NCBI GenBank assembly: GCA_001692895.1
Contig: KV748194.1
Location: forward strand, 2,414,746 to 2,478,745
DNA length: 64,000 nucleotides
Direction of reading: 5' to 3'
Source: Cenococcum geophilum 1.58
Taxonomy: Eukaryota > Ascomycota > Dothideomycetes > Gloniales > Gloniaceae
Every line of letters starts with the position of its first letter. Position 1 is the first letter of the stretch. The position numbers and the translations under genes are program-made. The notes under the pieces are model-generated. The model saw only the letters and a program-made list of their open reading frames with translations. It made no database searches and was not told where the DNA came from. Below are positions 22,401 to 34,607 of this stretch, one piece after another.

Positions 22401-25400
22401 ATATATTTATGGTATATTAAAGATAAAAAGCGAACTAGGTATTGGCTAAAGAATAAGCTAAGTATAGTAGGATTAAGTAGCTAATATTTAGGAAAAGTAG
22501 AGGCCTATAGGACTAGAGGGAGCTAATAGTAGAGCCTTAGACCCTTAAAGGAATTTAAGGACGGCACCTAAATTTATAAGCTAAATAGTAGGATTAACAG
22601 TTTAAAGTGCTAATAGATAGTGGAGCAACGCGAAACTATATTTTATTAGTAGTAGTTAAGAGAATAGGACTACCTTATAGATAAAAGGAGGAATCTTACC
22701 TATTAGTGATAATTTTAGGAGATCTAATAGCCTACGGAGGGGGGATTATTAATCTTAAAATAGGACCTATTTAGCTAACCATTAAAGGGAGACGAATTAA
22801 GATATCTTTTAATATCCTACTATTAGGACGGGACGAGGTAGTATTAGGAATGCCTTAGTTATAGGAATATAATCTAAAGATTAATTGGATTATAGGTTAG
22901 GTTAATATTAGAGATACTTAACGCTATAAGATATGATAATAAACTAAGTTAGTATAGTACTAAGTTAGAGTAATATATAAAGAGACTAAGTAAGGCTTAA
23001 GTTATATACTAAAGAGATACTATAAGTATAGTAAGAAACTATGGTTACCAAAAAGTAAAAAGCTGTTAGAGTATATAGTATGGGACTATAAGATAGAGTT
23101 AGAACTAGGAATAAGTCTAAAGTTCTTTTTAATCTATAAGCTTACTAAAGAGGAAGGTAGAGCACTAAAAGAGTTTATTTAGGAAAACTTATAAAAGGGA
23201 TATATTAGACTATTATAGTTATTAGCGGGATATCTAGTACTGTTCGTACTAAAGAAAAATAGTAAATTAAGGCTGTATATCAACTATAGATAGTTAAATA
23301 GCATTACCAGAAAGGATAGGTATCCTTTACCCTTAATTAGCGAAATTTAAGATAGGATAGGTAACGTGTAAATCTTTACAAAGATAGATCTAAGATGGGC
23401 GTACTATTAGATTAGAATTAAGGAAGGCGACGAATAGAAGGCAGCCTTTAGGTTAAAGGAAGGACTATATAAACTATTAGTTATATAATTTGGGCTTATA
23501 AACGCACTAGTAACGTTCTAGAAGTATATTAATAATGTATTAGGAGAATACTTGGATGAATTTGTTATAGTATACCTTAACGATATTATTATCTACTTAA
23601 TAACTAAGGAAGAACACGGGGAATATGTTAAATGGGTCTTAAAGAGACTATAGGAAGAATAAATACTAGTAGTAATTGAGAAATGCGAGTTCTTCACTAG
23701 GAAGACCGATTTTGTAGGATTTATTATTAAACTAGGCTAACTTAATATAGATTTAAAGAAGATTAAGGCTATAGTAAATTGGCAGGAACTAGAGAATGTT
23801 ACACAGTTAAGATTGTTTCTAGGGTTTTATAATTACTATAGAAGGTTTATAGCGTAATAGTTAAAGGACATTAAACTATTTACGCGATTAATAAAGAAAG
23901 AAGAACTATGGGTATAAGGAGAAGAATAAAGGGAACTCTTTAAGAAAGTTAAAGAGCTAGTTCTTAAGATCTATTAACTAGGTCTAGAGACGGTTATAGA
24001 AACGGATATATTGGACTATATACTAGGGGCGTACTTTATATAGAAATATTAAGATAGATGGCACCTAGTAGTATACTATAGTTAAAAGATAACACTACTA
24101 GAATTAAACTATAACATCTATAATAAAGAGTTGTTAGGTATAGTTGCAGTATTAAAGAAATAGAGAGTATTCTTATAAGGCATAGAGAAACTATTTATAG
24201 TTAAGACGGATTATAAGAACCTAATAGGATTCCTAATAACAAAGGAACTTAACTAAAGATAGGTTAGATGGGTAGAGATACTTATAGAATACTATTTTAA
24301 GATTTAGTATACCAAGGGTATAGATAATACGTAGGCAGATACTCTAAGCCGCAAAGCTAAACTATAAAGTAATAAAAAGCCATTAGGGGCTTTACTGCAA
24401 AAAGACATAGACGGATTAATTAGGTATAATTATCTAAAAATCGCAGTAACTTAAGAGAATAGTAAACTAGAGAGGGTTTACAAAATACTAGAAAGCTTTT
24501 AGGTATAAAGGATTCTAGAAGTATAGCTAGAAGATCTATAGACGGATATATACGAAAATTAAGAAGTAAAGTATATCCTAAAAAGCATAGCAGAGCAATT
24601 TATAGAAGAATTTTATAAGGGATTAACTTAAGGACATAACGGAGCTATAGGCTTAGTGTTAAGACTCTAGGAGGAGTATATTATTAATAGAATTTAAAGA
24701 ATAGCTAAGAGGGTTATAAAAGAATATTTAGATTACTAAAGGAATAAACTAGCGAGGTATAAGCTATATAGAGGGCTATAACCTGTTAAAATACTAGGGA
24801 GACTATAGGAGGTTATATTATGGGACTTTATTATTAAGTTACTAAAGTTAAGAGATCATATTACCGGATAAGATTATAACGCGATCTTAGTAATAGTGGA
24901 TAAGCTTATAAAGTAGGGATATTTTATAGCATGTATAGAAGAAATCTTAGCGGAAGATGTCGCTAGAATTTATATTAAAGAAGTGTTTATAAGACATAGA
25001 GTACTAAGTAAAATTATATTAGATAGAGATCTAAAATTCGTAGTAGTATTCTAGGAGGTATTCTTAGCGGAGTAAGGAGTTTAAGTAGTAACTTCTACTG
25101 TATATTATCTATAAACAGACGGTTAAACGGAAAGACTAAATTAAACACTAGAGTAGTATCTAAGGTATTATATTAATTATGTATAGAATAATTAGGTATC
25201 GCTATTACTAGTTATATAGTTTATATATAATGCAATACCTTAAGAAGAAATAGGCATATTACTATTTAAGGCGAATTACGGGTATAAGCTAAGAATATCG
25301 TTGTTATTATAACAAGTAAAAAAAACGAGTAGTATAGCTAAAGAAAAAATGAAGACATTAATAAATCTTTATATAGACCTTATAAAATTAGTAAAAAAAG

Positions 25401-26603
25401 TATAAGAGAAAATGAAAAAGTATTATAATGCTAGGAGATCTAAGGGACTAGATCTTAAGGAGGGAGATAAAGTATAGCTACTATATAAATTTTTTAAGAG
25501 TTAACAACTAAGTAAGAAGTTAGACCACGTTAGACTAGGACCTTTTAAAATTATATAAAAAATTTCACTAGTTACGTTTAAGTTGAACCTACTAGCTAGA
25601 ATAAAGATCTACCCTATATAGCATATTATAATGCTAGAGCTAGTATATAGGAATGTTAAGCTATTAGTTTATAAAGCAGACACGTATAGAGGGTAAGAAG
25701 AAGACAAATAGTAAGTTTTAAAGATTGTTAACTATAAAGATATTAATAATAAAATATAGTATAAGGTTAAGTAGACAGGCTATATTAAGACTACCTAAAA
25801 GCTACTAGAGAATTTAAGAAACGCTATGGGAAAGGTATAGGAGTATTAAAAGAGATTAGGTTAGGTAGTATTAAAAAAAAGGATTACTAAAGAATAAGTT
25901 ACCTAAGGGGGACCTAGGAAGAGTAGTTGCTAAACTACTTAGATCTATTTCCTTCTCTATTAGAAGAGAATCTATTCTTTTATTATTAAGTTCCTACAGA
26001 CCTTATTCTATAAGTTTCCACTCCTTAAAACAAACCTTCTTATATACCTTCTTAAGACGGATTAACCAAGCGGACGCAGCTAGACGAGACTTAAGGGCCC
26101 TTTACTAAGTATTAGCAGCCTCCCGTTTAGTGTCCTAAGAACGGCGCAACTCTGCGAGAGCAATAGACAGTTTATTATTTAGCCGCGCAGCAGCAGACTA
26201 AATATAAGACCCTAAGACAAATTAATTAGGGAACTAGACGACTATTAAGAGTAATAGGTTACGTATATTTAGCATTAGAGACGGAGTAAATATTATAGAA
26301 CGAACAAATATTTGCTTTAGTACACTCTAAGTAAGAGAACGGTTGTCGCGAAGATAGACTCGCTAACGTAATATAGACTAACCCCTCTTTTAAATAATAA
26401 GAATACGGAGATAGTATAATCTTACTAAGAGATAATATCGTAGTAATAGTGCGAATATAACGAGTAGTTGAGGAAGAAGAAATTGCTTTAGGTATAATAA
26501 GTAATAATATTAACCAAATTAATTAGATGGATATTACACCTCTAGTAAACAACTTAGAGATATTTTAAATCTTTAAGGACAAAGATAAAAAGGAGGGAGA
26601 TAG

Positions 26604-27012
26604 TGTTACGGACGCTTTAAGTATAATATTATAACTACTTAAAAAAGAGACGAAAGAAGCTAGTTAGTTAATTTAGGTATAGTCTAGGATGGAGCCAATA
26701 AAGCTATATAACGAGGAATAGTAACTAAGGTTATGTGGGGTAATCTGTATAATCTATAATAGAGTAGATAGAGTATATGTATATTACGTATAAGGAGGAT
26801 TTTATAGGAGTACGGTTGTGTATTTAAGGACCCTTAGTCCCTACCTAGATAGTTCCTTCCTTATAGTGATTCTTAGAATACAATTGGAGTTAATCTGTTA
26901 GGCAACCACTCTACTAGTTATTATTACGTTGTTAACTTTTATATTTGCATTTCCTACACACTTAGCCCAATAATAGGACCCACCGTAGTTCTTGCTATAA
27001 GGTTCCGTTACA
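26604..27012 (+). repeat. Right LTR of the inner Gypsy chromovirus
   Basis: This copy starts TGTTACGGACGC and ends GGTTCCGTTACA. It lacks one 18-bp unit present in the left copy. Confidence 0.9.
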
Positions 27013-30000
27013 CTTATTATTTAGTAAGCTGCTTTATAGTTATAAAGTACTCTAAGGCTTTATAATCTATATATATCTTAATCTAAAAGTTCGTACCTTT
27101 AAGCTCTATATACTATTAGGAGAGTAATTAAATAATAGCTAGCATTTCTTTATTATATACTTTATAGTTATACTTAACTAGGTCTATTATCTTTAAGAAA
27201 AAGCTATAGGGTACTATTCGCCGTCTAGATATAACTGTAATAGAATTCCCGCTATAACCCTATTAGAGGCATCCGTTTCTAGCATTAATTTAAAGTCTAG
27301 GTTATAGTAATAAAGGATTAAGGAAGAGATAAGCCGATCCTTTATCTCTTTAAAGGCTTTTCTATAGCTATTATTAAAGATAAAAGGCGTATCCTTCCTA
27401 GTTAGTTGTATAAGAGGTTTTGCTATAATTCTATAGTTACGGATAAACTAGTAGTAGAAGTTATAAAAGCTAAAAAAGGACTAGATTCCCTTTACTATAT
27501 AAGGGGGCTTCTAGTTACGGATTATCTTTACCTTTTTAGGGTTAACCTTAATTCCTTTTATAGTTATAATAAACCTAAGGTATTTTATACATTTTACCCT
27601 AAACTTATATTTCTTAATATTAACTTATAAGCCTATATTTCGTAGTCTCTCTAGGACCTTCTTAATATAAACTTAATACTTAAGTTCGTTGTCTAAGTAT
27701 ATAAGAATATTATCTAGGTATGCCGTGTAGAATTTATTAAGGTAATTAAAAAGAACGTTATTTATATATCTTTAGTATATAGCTAGTCCGTTTATTAGTC
27801 TAAAAAGAAGAACTTTATATTTATAGGAACTATAACGGGTACGGAATGTTGTTAAATCTTTAGATATAGGGTCTATCCTAATTTAGTAGAAAGCTTAGCG
27901 AATATTAAGTTTAGTAAAGATTTTTACCTAGCTTAGACGTGTAAGGGTCTTATTAATTAAAGGAATAGGATACTAGTCCTTTTAAGTAATAGTGTTTAGT
28001 TTTTAATAGTTAATATAAAAACAAAGACCTCTATTAGGCTTTTTTATAAATAGAATAGGGGAAGTGAAAGGGGCTTAACTTAGCTTAATAAACCCTTTAT
28101 CTAGGTTATTAATTAAGTACTACTTTATTACTTTTAGCTTATCCATTAATTAATAGTAGAGGGGGCTATAGCCTAGCGAGTTATTAGCTTTTAATTAAAT
28201 CTTATAATTATATATCTAGTAGGGAAATAACTTATCTAAGGCCACCTTTAAAAATGCATCCTTATAGTCTATATAAATAGTAAAAGAAGGTGTTTAACTA
28301 GTTCCTTATCGGTTTCCTTAGCTAGCCTTTCCTCTCTATTATTAATAATCTAGTTAATCTTATATAGGCTTATTATAAAGACCTTATTATCCTTCTGGTA
28401 TATATTAAAGTAGAATACTATAGCGCTAATTATGGCAATGTTTATAGTAGGGGGGTTGCCTAATAATAGGGGCATATATAACTTTAGGGACTTCTAGGGT
28501 ACTAGCGTTATTATTACTCCTTTTAGCTCCTATTATATTATTTAGAGGTTATCCCTTATATCCTATTAATATATTCTTTTCTATACCGGTTAAATCTATA
28601 TAATTTAGATATCGTTTATATTACTATCTATCCCGCTTCTATACGTAAAGTCCTTTTTAAATATAGCGCTTTAGGAGAGTATCTTTATTGGTATAGAGTT
28701 CTTTTTAGCTTCGCGGCGGGCGTCTTCTTAGGTAAAGGCTAGGTTACGGGCCCGGATATCCTACTAGTAGGTAGGGTTAGCCCTTATAGCTAGTGTCTTG
28801 CGGTTAGTTTAGATCTCCTTAATAAAGGAGGGTAACTTTAGTCTATCCTCCGGCTAAATAAACCATCTTTATTATATATTTAACTAAATATTAAAATAGG
28901 ACATCTATTTTCGTTTAAGGATTATATTATAGGACCCTAGGTCTAGGATATAAAAGGAAATACTATATTAGTGTCGTCCGTTAAGAGCGATATATAACTT
29001 TAAGACGTAGGTAATAGGCTAACCGGCTTAGCTATTATAGCCTTTTACCTAGATAGGCTTCTCTAGTCAGATAGCTTCTATATTTAAAAACTTAGTAATA
29101 TTATTTATATAGGCAGTATTTATAAAGGTAAAGCTATTTGCTCTAGTGTTAATAAGGGCGGTTATATTAACTCTATATCTATTTTAAGATACTATATATA
29201 AAACTATAAAATACTTTCTACCTATTAACTAACTAAAATTAATCTCTTTAAGATTAATAGGGTACTTTAGGGGGGAGTCTTTTCCTAGGGTTCTTCTTTT
29301 CCTAACTTATTAGACGTTTCTCTTTCCTCTATCTTCCTAATATTACCTATATCCTTTAGCTCCGGGCAGGACAAGGTAAAGTAACCCTACTTATTATAGT
29401 TATAGCACATAGCCGAGGCAGGGTTAATTAGAGTATTACGGCGAATACTAGTTAATAGCGTAGTATATAACTAGTTAGGCAAGGCTCGCTAGTATATAGT
29501 TATAACCGCCTTTAGTATAAGAGTAGTCGCAACCTATCTTCCTACTCTAGCTCCTATAGGTATAGCTAGCGAGTTCCAATTATTATAAAGTTGCTTCTAT
29601 TAATTAGGGCGGGCGTTAATCTACTTTAGTTCTAAGTCTAATAGTAGGTAATAAGCTGCGAGTCTTTTATAGATTAGTAGGTTATTTAAGGTTATAGTGA
29701 TCTTTTCTTATAGCTGGATTATTAGCTTATTATATAGGTCTAATTAGTAGTTCTTAAGGGGAACCTAGCCTTCTCCTATAAGGTATAGGAATTAAGTCTA
29801 GAATTTAGTAGGGGGTTAGTTTGGTTTTATTATTAGGCGATTATAGTTATAACGGGCATCCTATACTTTGTTTAGGTTAACGTAAATAGCCGCTAGGTGC
29901 TATATTATCTTATTAATAGATATAAATTAGATAGGGGAGTCGTCCTTAAACTTGGCTTAAAGGTGCCGTTAGGTGTCCCTAGTGGTTTAACTAAAGAGAT

Positions 30001-30675
30001 AAAGTATTTTAGCTTCTTTAGAAAGGAAGTAGTTATAATTAACACGGAGCTTTCCTTATACTTAAATCCTCTAATTTTTAAAGGTAGGGTTTATCCTATT
30101 AGATAGTAGTAGGGGGTTAGTAAGCTTAACGGATTTTAATTACTTTATTATTATATCCATACTCCCTAGTGTATTATATTTAGTAGAGTAGATAGGTTGG
30201 CTAGGGCTTTAAAAAGGGGAAGCTAGGCTATTTTATAGGGCTGTAAGGCTTTCTAGGATCTCTTATAGGGTCTCTTGTATATTTCTTACTTTAAGATAAT
30301 TAGCTTCTTAGCTGGCTGCAAGGGTACAAATCTACTCGCGTATATTTACGACGTTATTATTGTCTTCAATTTCTAATCCTAATTAGATCTTAGGTTTCTC
30401 TTAAATAGAGGCAGTTCTCTTAGATAAGCTTGCTTTAGGTGCCATTATTAGCTTCTTAAAGTTTATTAGTATTATACGCTTTAGTTTTAATTTTAAGGGT
30501 ATAGGTTTAGTCCTATCTAGCTTATAAGGTAGGATATTATCTAGGCCTTCCTAGGCAATATAGAGTTGTTTTAGTATCTAAGTATAGCGCGTTAATGCGT
30601 CGTTGCAGACGAAGTTTCTTTAGGGTGAGATATTATTAAGGCCTTCCTAGGTAAGGTAGTATGAGCTTAGTATAA

Positions 30676-30882
30676 TATTATAGCTTGTATAAATGCCTCT
30701 AAACCGAAGCTTGTAGAATACTATATTACAAAGATATTAAGCTAAGGAGAAGGAAAGGGGTTTAGAACCAATGTAAATAAATATATAGGGTAAGCCACTA
30801 AGGCGCTAGCTTTGGGCGAGCTAATTATAAGTTAGCAGAATATGGCAGAATTTGGCAGTTAATGTGCAATAGCGCCGTTATA
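30676..30882 (-). repeat. LTR of the outer Gypsy element (right copy)
   Basis: This copy pairs with 16736-16958. Being the 5' LTR of a minus-strand element, it is followed to its left by the leader and gag side. Confidence 0.85.
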
Positions 30883-31261
30883 AGATGCTTTATTTATAAT
30901 AAAAAGAAAGCGTACTTAGTACGCCTTTCTTTAAGAGTATATCTATAAAAGAGGAAATAAAAAAGGCGAACACATTTAGTTTCCGCCTTAAAGCGCTAGG
31001 CTTTCGCACGGGATACCCTTAGCTGCCTATAATTTACGACTTTAGAGCGGAGGACTTATACTAGATTGGTATGTATATAGTCATTCCCTCTATATTTATT
31101 AATTTGGGTAAGCGGAGGTCGGAGGACAACAGGGTAAATAATGTAGTAAAGTAAGTAAAGTGGATAAACTTAATATAATTAATAATGTCTATCTACGGGG
31201 GATTAAGTCTCTATATACCTAGAAGACCCTAGTTCCAGAACGTCTACGTCCTAGCTTATAT

Positions 31262-31378
31262 TCTAATACGTTACCTAATATACTAGGTAATACGTTACCT
31301 AATATACTAGCTAATATACTAGCTAATACTATCTAATATACTAGTTAATATACTAGCTAATACTATCTAATACACTGC
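31262..31378. repeat. Short tandem repeat, 12- to 24-bp units around CTAATATACTAG
   Basis: Units such as AATACGTTACCTAATATACT and CTAATATACTAG repeat about eight times. They lie inside the DUF3435 remnant, so they probably expanded after the gene died. Confidence 0.7.
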
Positions 31379-32691
31379 GTAAAGCCGTAGGGTTCTTCTA
31401 GGGTGTTCTTATGTAATGCTTACATAAGCAACATTAGAGCTCATTATTAACAATATTAAGGCTATTTTATTAATTAATTTTTAGTAAAGATAAGCTCTAT
31501 TTAGCTGCTTAAAGAATAAAGTACACTAGGTAGAGAGATTTAAATACGTTTAGCAATTACTATATATCTAATAATAGTGGCACGGACGGCTAAGCGAGCT
31601 ACTTTAGCACTAAGTTACGCAGTGTTATTAATAACTTCTTCCGCGGTTTATCTCTCCTACGTAACCTAAAACTATAGTAATTTCTTCTAGCGGAGAAGTA
31701 ATATAAGCTTAAAAATAGCTTAAAATATATTAATATAGAGAAGGAGATTACTGCTTTAAAAGGGAAGAAAGACCTAAAATCTATTACCTGTTAAAAGGAG
31801 CTTTATATATAGAGACGTAAGCTAATTACTAAAGAACTCTATAAATAGTAGAAGGTATAGCCGTATAGGCTGGATATTAAGGATAAGGATAATGACTTAC
31901 TATACTATTACCGGACTATATTTAACCAAACTCGATTTCTTATACCTAAACGGGACTACCTTGCCTTTACTCTTTTTAAGATTACTACCTTATAGAGCCC
32001 TATAGGCCTTAGCGCTCTTTATAATATAATTGCACTATATTAAAAGGATATTAAAGTAGAGTTCCGGCCAGGCTTAGAGCTAGAAAAGTACTATTATTCT
32101 AACTTAGCAAGCTAATAAAAGCTAGCTTAATCTCTGCTTAGTAATACTAAGAAGAAGACTGCTTATAACTAAAGGCATATATATAATTACTATAAGAAGA
32201 GTTATAATGGCTTTTCTAAGCTATGCTTCTAATATAACTAATAGATTTTTAGGGAGGTATAATAGAGTAACTACTACTAAGCGCATCTAGGCAACCCTAA
32301 GACATTTCCTATTTAATGTAACCCTCTTATCTATAGTGGGGTACTTACTATTACCGGCTACTACCCTTTCTGCCTTAGTAATACTAATACTACTCTACCG
32401 GCTATAGTGCGGATATATTAATTCTTAAAACGGGCTATATAAAAAGAGTATATCTATAGGTATATAGAAACACTAGATAAGAGTAGATTAGTAAATTGCC
32501 CTTACCTAGGCTTATAATACATTATAATATTTAATTTAGTTAAAAAGCCAAAGTTCCATCTCTAAGATATTTATTGCTTTAACTTTACTAAAAAATAGAA
32601 ACCACTAAAAAGATTAAGAGAAGACGGTAAAGTGGAATTAAAGCTAATAAAAGGCAAAAGGCGAAGACCTAGCTATAGTAAGGAATTAAGC

Positions 32692-32814
32692 TACATGTTA
32701 AGCTGCCTAGAAAGGATTCATGTATATAGAACTATAGCGCCATAGCCTAGAGGCTGCATGCGCAGTATTGTACGTAGTATAATACAACGGATATAAAAAA
32801 AAAATAAAAAAAAA
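32692..32814 (+). mobile_element. Short retroposon (SINE or truncated LINE tail), 123 bp with poly(A)
   Basis: The element starts CTACATGTTAAGCTGCCTAG and ends in an A-rich tail of about 22 bases (A with one T). It is flanked by an exact 11-bp duplication AGGAATTAAGC (32681-32691 and 32815-32825). That is the mark of target-primed reverse transcription. The same module of about 105 bp appears, inverted, at about 47638-47706 (shortened), 50390-50493 and 58832-58935. Confidence 0.85.
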
Positions 32815-33106
32815 AGGAATTAAGCATAGATAATAAAGCTCTAGTTAAAGTAGAATACGGCTTTATTAATAAGACAATAGAAAATATTATTTAACACCCG
32901 TCTAACAGATCCGCGACACCTTTAAGCCGGTCTATATTAGATATCGGCAGCTATATAAGTGGTAACTGGACTAAGAACGGAAACTTTCCCGGTACTAATA
33001 CCCCGCCGTTATCTATATATAGTAGAATTCTTAAAAAGATTAACCCTAGACTTCTCGCTTAAGCGGCAGCCTGAAGTAATATAATGTCCGGGTATAATAT
33101 TATCGG

Positions 33107-33245
33107 CAAAATATGGTACCCTACCAATGGCCTCAATGGTTGGTGGTTGACGCAATTGGCGCGCAGTTGAGGACTAGCCTATGTCGTGTTTTTTTGACAC
33201 GCAGCCTGCGCGCAACCTGCCAGCAATCTGCGCATTTGGCAACCA
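33107..33245. repeat. GC-normal patch with an imperfect inverted repeat
   Basis: This 140-bp stretch keeps CpA and TpG and so differs sharply from its AT-rich surroundings. Its two ends are roughly mirrored (TGGTTG... CGCGCAGTTG against CTGCGCGCAACC... GGCAACCA). It may be a small inserted element that escaped RIP. Confidence 0.4.
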
Positions 33246-33379
33246 TAATTATATTTACCTCTTTTATACTAATAGCATATTTTAAATAAACAAAAGCTAC
33301 TTTAAAGCTATTTATAAGGCTAGCAAAATAAATAATAATATTTTAGATAATTTAATATAATATAGCGATGGTTCTCTTC

Positions 33380-33605
33380 TACCTATCTACCTATTGACTT
33401 ACCTACCTGCCTATCTACCTACCTGTCTGCATCGCCTACCTATTTGCATCTGCCTACCTGTCTATATCTGCTTACCCGTTAGCATCTACCTACCTATCTG
33501 CATCTACTTGCCTGTCTGCATCTGCTTACCTATCTGTATCTGCCTACCTGTCTGCATCTGCCTACCCGTCAGCATCTCCCTATTTGTGCCTACCTATCTA
33601 TGCTA
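33380..33605 (+). repeat. Simple repeat of CTACCTGTCTGCAT-like units
   Basis: CTACC and CTGCATCTG motifs alternate about 13 times. They produce an artificial Leu/Pro/Cys/Ile-rich open frame at 33394-33624, which is not a gene. Confidence 0.9.
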
Positions 33606-33649
33606 CCTTAATTCGATCGATTGATCGAATTGTTTATAGTATTCGCTGG

Positions 33650-33790
33650 CTAGTCGTTGTCGTCTGGCTCTGGCAACGGTCGTCTGGTTCTGGTAATGGT
33701 CGTCTGGTTCTGGTAACGGTGGTCTAGTTCTAGCGACGGTCGTCTGGTTCTGGTAACGGTTGTCTAGTTCTGGCGACGGTCCTCTGCTGG
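33650..33790 (+). repeat. Tandem repeat, 24-bp unit, about 6 copies
   Basis: The unit is close to GGTCGTCTGGTTCTGGTAAC plus GGT. Copies differ by a few transitions. Confidence 0.9.
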
Positions 33791-33914
33791 CTGCCGTTCT
33801 AGTGCCTTACTAGGTAGGGAGGATGTAAGGAAGGAAGGAAGGGTAAAAGATAAGGTGGCTATATAGGGTAGAGGCACGTGTAGAGGCTATTGGAAATATA
33901 GCGGGGACCCGATA

Positions 33915-34132
33915 TAGAGCTTCGTGTAGAGCTTCGTGCAGAGCCTCGTGCAGAGCCTCTGTACGTAGAGCTTCGTGTAGAGCCTCTGTACGTAGAGCTT
34001 CGTATAGAGCTTCGTGTAGAGCTTCGTATAGAGCTTCGTGTAGAGCTTCGTGTAGAGCTTTGTATAGAGCTTCGTGTAAAGCCTTGTGTAGAGCTTCGTG
34101 CAGAGCCTCGTGCAGAGCCTTATGTAGAGCCT
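33915..34132 (+). repeat. Tandem repeat, 12-bp unit TAGAGCTTCGTG, about 18 copies
   Basis: Units alternate between AGAGCTTCGTGT and AGAGCCTCGTGC, with two longer variants containing CTGTACG. Confidence 0.9.
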
Positions 34133-34194
34133 CTAAGTAATAAGACTATATAAGATTGTATAAGATTATATTAGATAATATATAATAGTTAAAT

Positions 34195-34450
34195 ATATAG
34201 CATATAACTTTACCTTAATTACATGTTAAGAAATATGCAGTTACCTTTTAAAGTTGCTAAGTAGGTTAACTGCGTGTCATTTAACTTTTAAATATGTTAA
34301 CTATATATTAAGAAATATGTAGTTAGCTTTTAAAAGTTGCTAAGTAGGTTAACTGCGTGTCAAGAAATATACAGTTAGCTTTTAGGGTTATTAAGTAGGT
34401 CAACTACGTGTTATTTAACTTTTAAATGTGTCAAGTTGGTCAAATTGCAT
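34195..34450 (+). repeat. Degenerate tandem repeat, about 110-bp unit, 2-3 copies
   Basis: The pieces AAGAAATATGCAGTTA, GTTGCTAAGTAGGTTAACTG and CATTTAACTTTTAAAT recur in the same order. It closes the repeat cluster between the DUF3435 remnant and the mariner-type element. Confidence 0.75.
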
Positions 34451-34607
34451 ATCAATTACGCGAAATGCGAAAAATAAAGTCTACTTAAATCTCATCCTGC
34501 GAATATTTTCCCGATGATAATTAAGGTTATAGACCTTATAAACCTTAATAAGGGTATACCTCTGCTTCCGATTTAAAGATAAACAGCCTACTATAGCTAG
34601 ATAAATA

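Larger units (their letters stand above)
19065..27012 (+). mobile_element. Gypsy chromovirus inserted in the outer Gypsy element, plus strand, broken
   Basis: The LTRs are 19065-19491 (427 bp) and 26604-27012 (409 bp; the length gap is one 18-bp repeat unit). They are flanked by an exact 5-bp duplication CTTAT (19060-19064 and 27013-27017). A polypurine tract (AAGGAGGGAGA) precedes the right LTR. Parts in order are gag with a zinc-knuckle-like site near 20.54 kb, protease near 22.6 kb, reverse transcriptase about 23.1-23.7 kb, RNase H about 24.0-24.3 kb, integrase about 24.6-25.3 kb and a chromodomain-like stretch about 25.71-25.85 kb. The chromodomain places it in the chromovirus clade. About 2 kb of unexplained sequence lies between the zinc knuckle and the protease. 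It is a fossil with very many breaks. Confidence 0.9.
16736..30882 (-). mobile_element. Gypsy-type LTR retrotransposon (outer element), minus strand, broken
   Basis: Two similar LTRs bound it: 16736-16958 (223 bp) and 30676-30882 (207 bp), each with TGTTAC/GTTACA-like ends. The flanking 5-mers AGATA and AGATG fit a target duplication with one RIP change. A polypurine-like tract adjoins the left LTR on the minus strand, so it is read right to left. The gag side with a zinc-knuckle-like stretch lies at about 29.3-30.6 kb, reverse transcriptase at about 27.0-28.3 kb and integrase at about 17.4-19.0 kb. A second Gypsy element (19065-27012) is inserted in it, leaving about 6.2 kb of its own. It is a fossil with many dozens of breaks. 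A block of ambiguous bases lies at 17435-17500. Confidence 0.85.
30950..33060 (+). pseudogene. Decayed DUF3435 (tyrosine recombinase / FluG-domain) gene, C-terminal part
   Basis: Plus-strand frames between stops carry pieces that fit DUF3435 proteins in the right order. First is FRLKALGFRTGYP followed by a YDFRAE-like piece, resembling the recombinase catalytic region. Then comes KRDYLAFTLFKITTLQSPIG with ALYNIIALY. Last is a zinc-finger-like tail, YPFCLSNTNTTLPAIVRIYQ and then FHLQDIYCFNFTK. Stops are frequent and look like RIP changes. The N-terminal half is missing, and the outer Gypsy element ends at 30882, just before it. A 123-bp retroposon splits it at 32692-32814. DUF3435 proteins include Starship captains and related Crypton-like recombinases; this copy cannot be active. 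The family call rests on remembered motif order. Confidence 0.6.

Noticed and set aside
31262-31378. CRISPR-like array of short repeats
   Set aside because: The units are directly adjoining tandem repeats without unique spacers, in a eukaryotic genome.
33394-33624. Open frame rich in Leu, Pro, Ile and Cys (76 codons)
   Set aside because: It is a by-product of the CTACC/CTGCATCTG simple repeat and has no other support as a gene.
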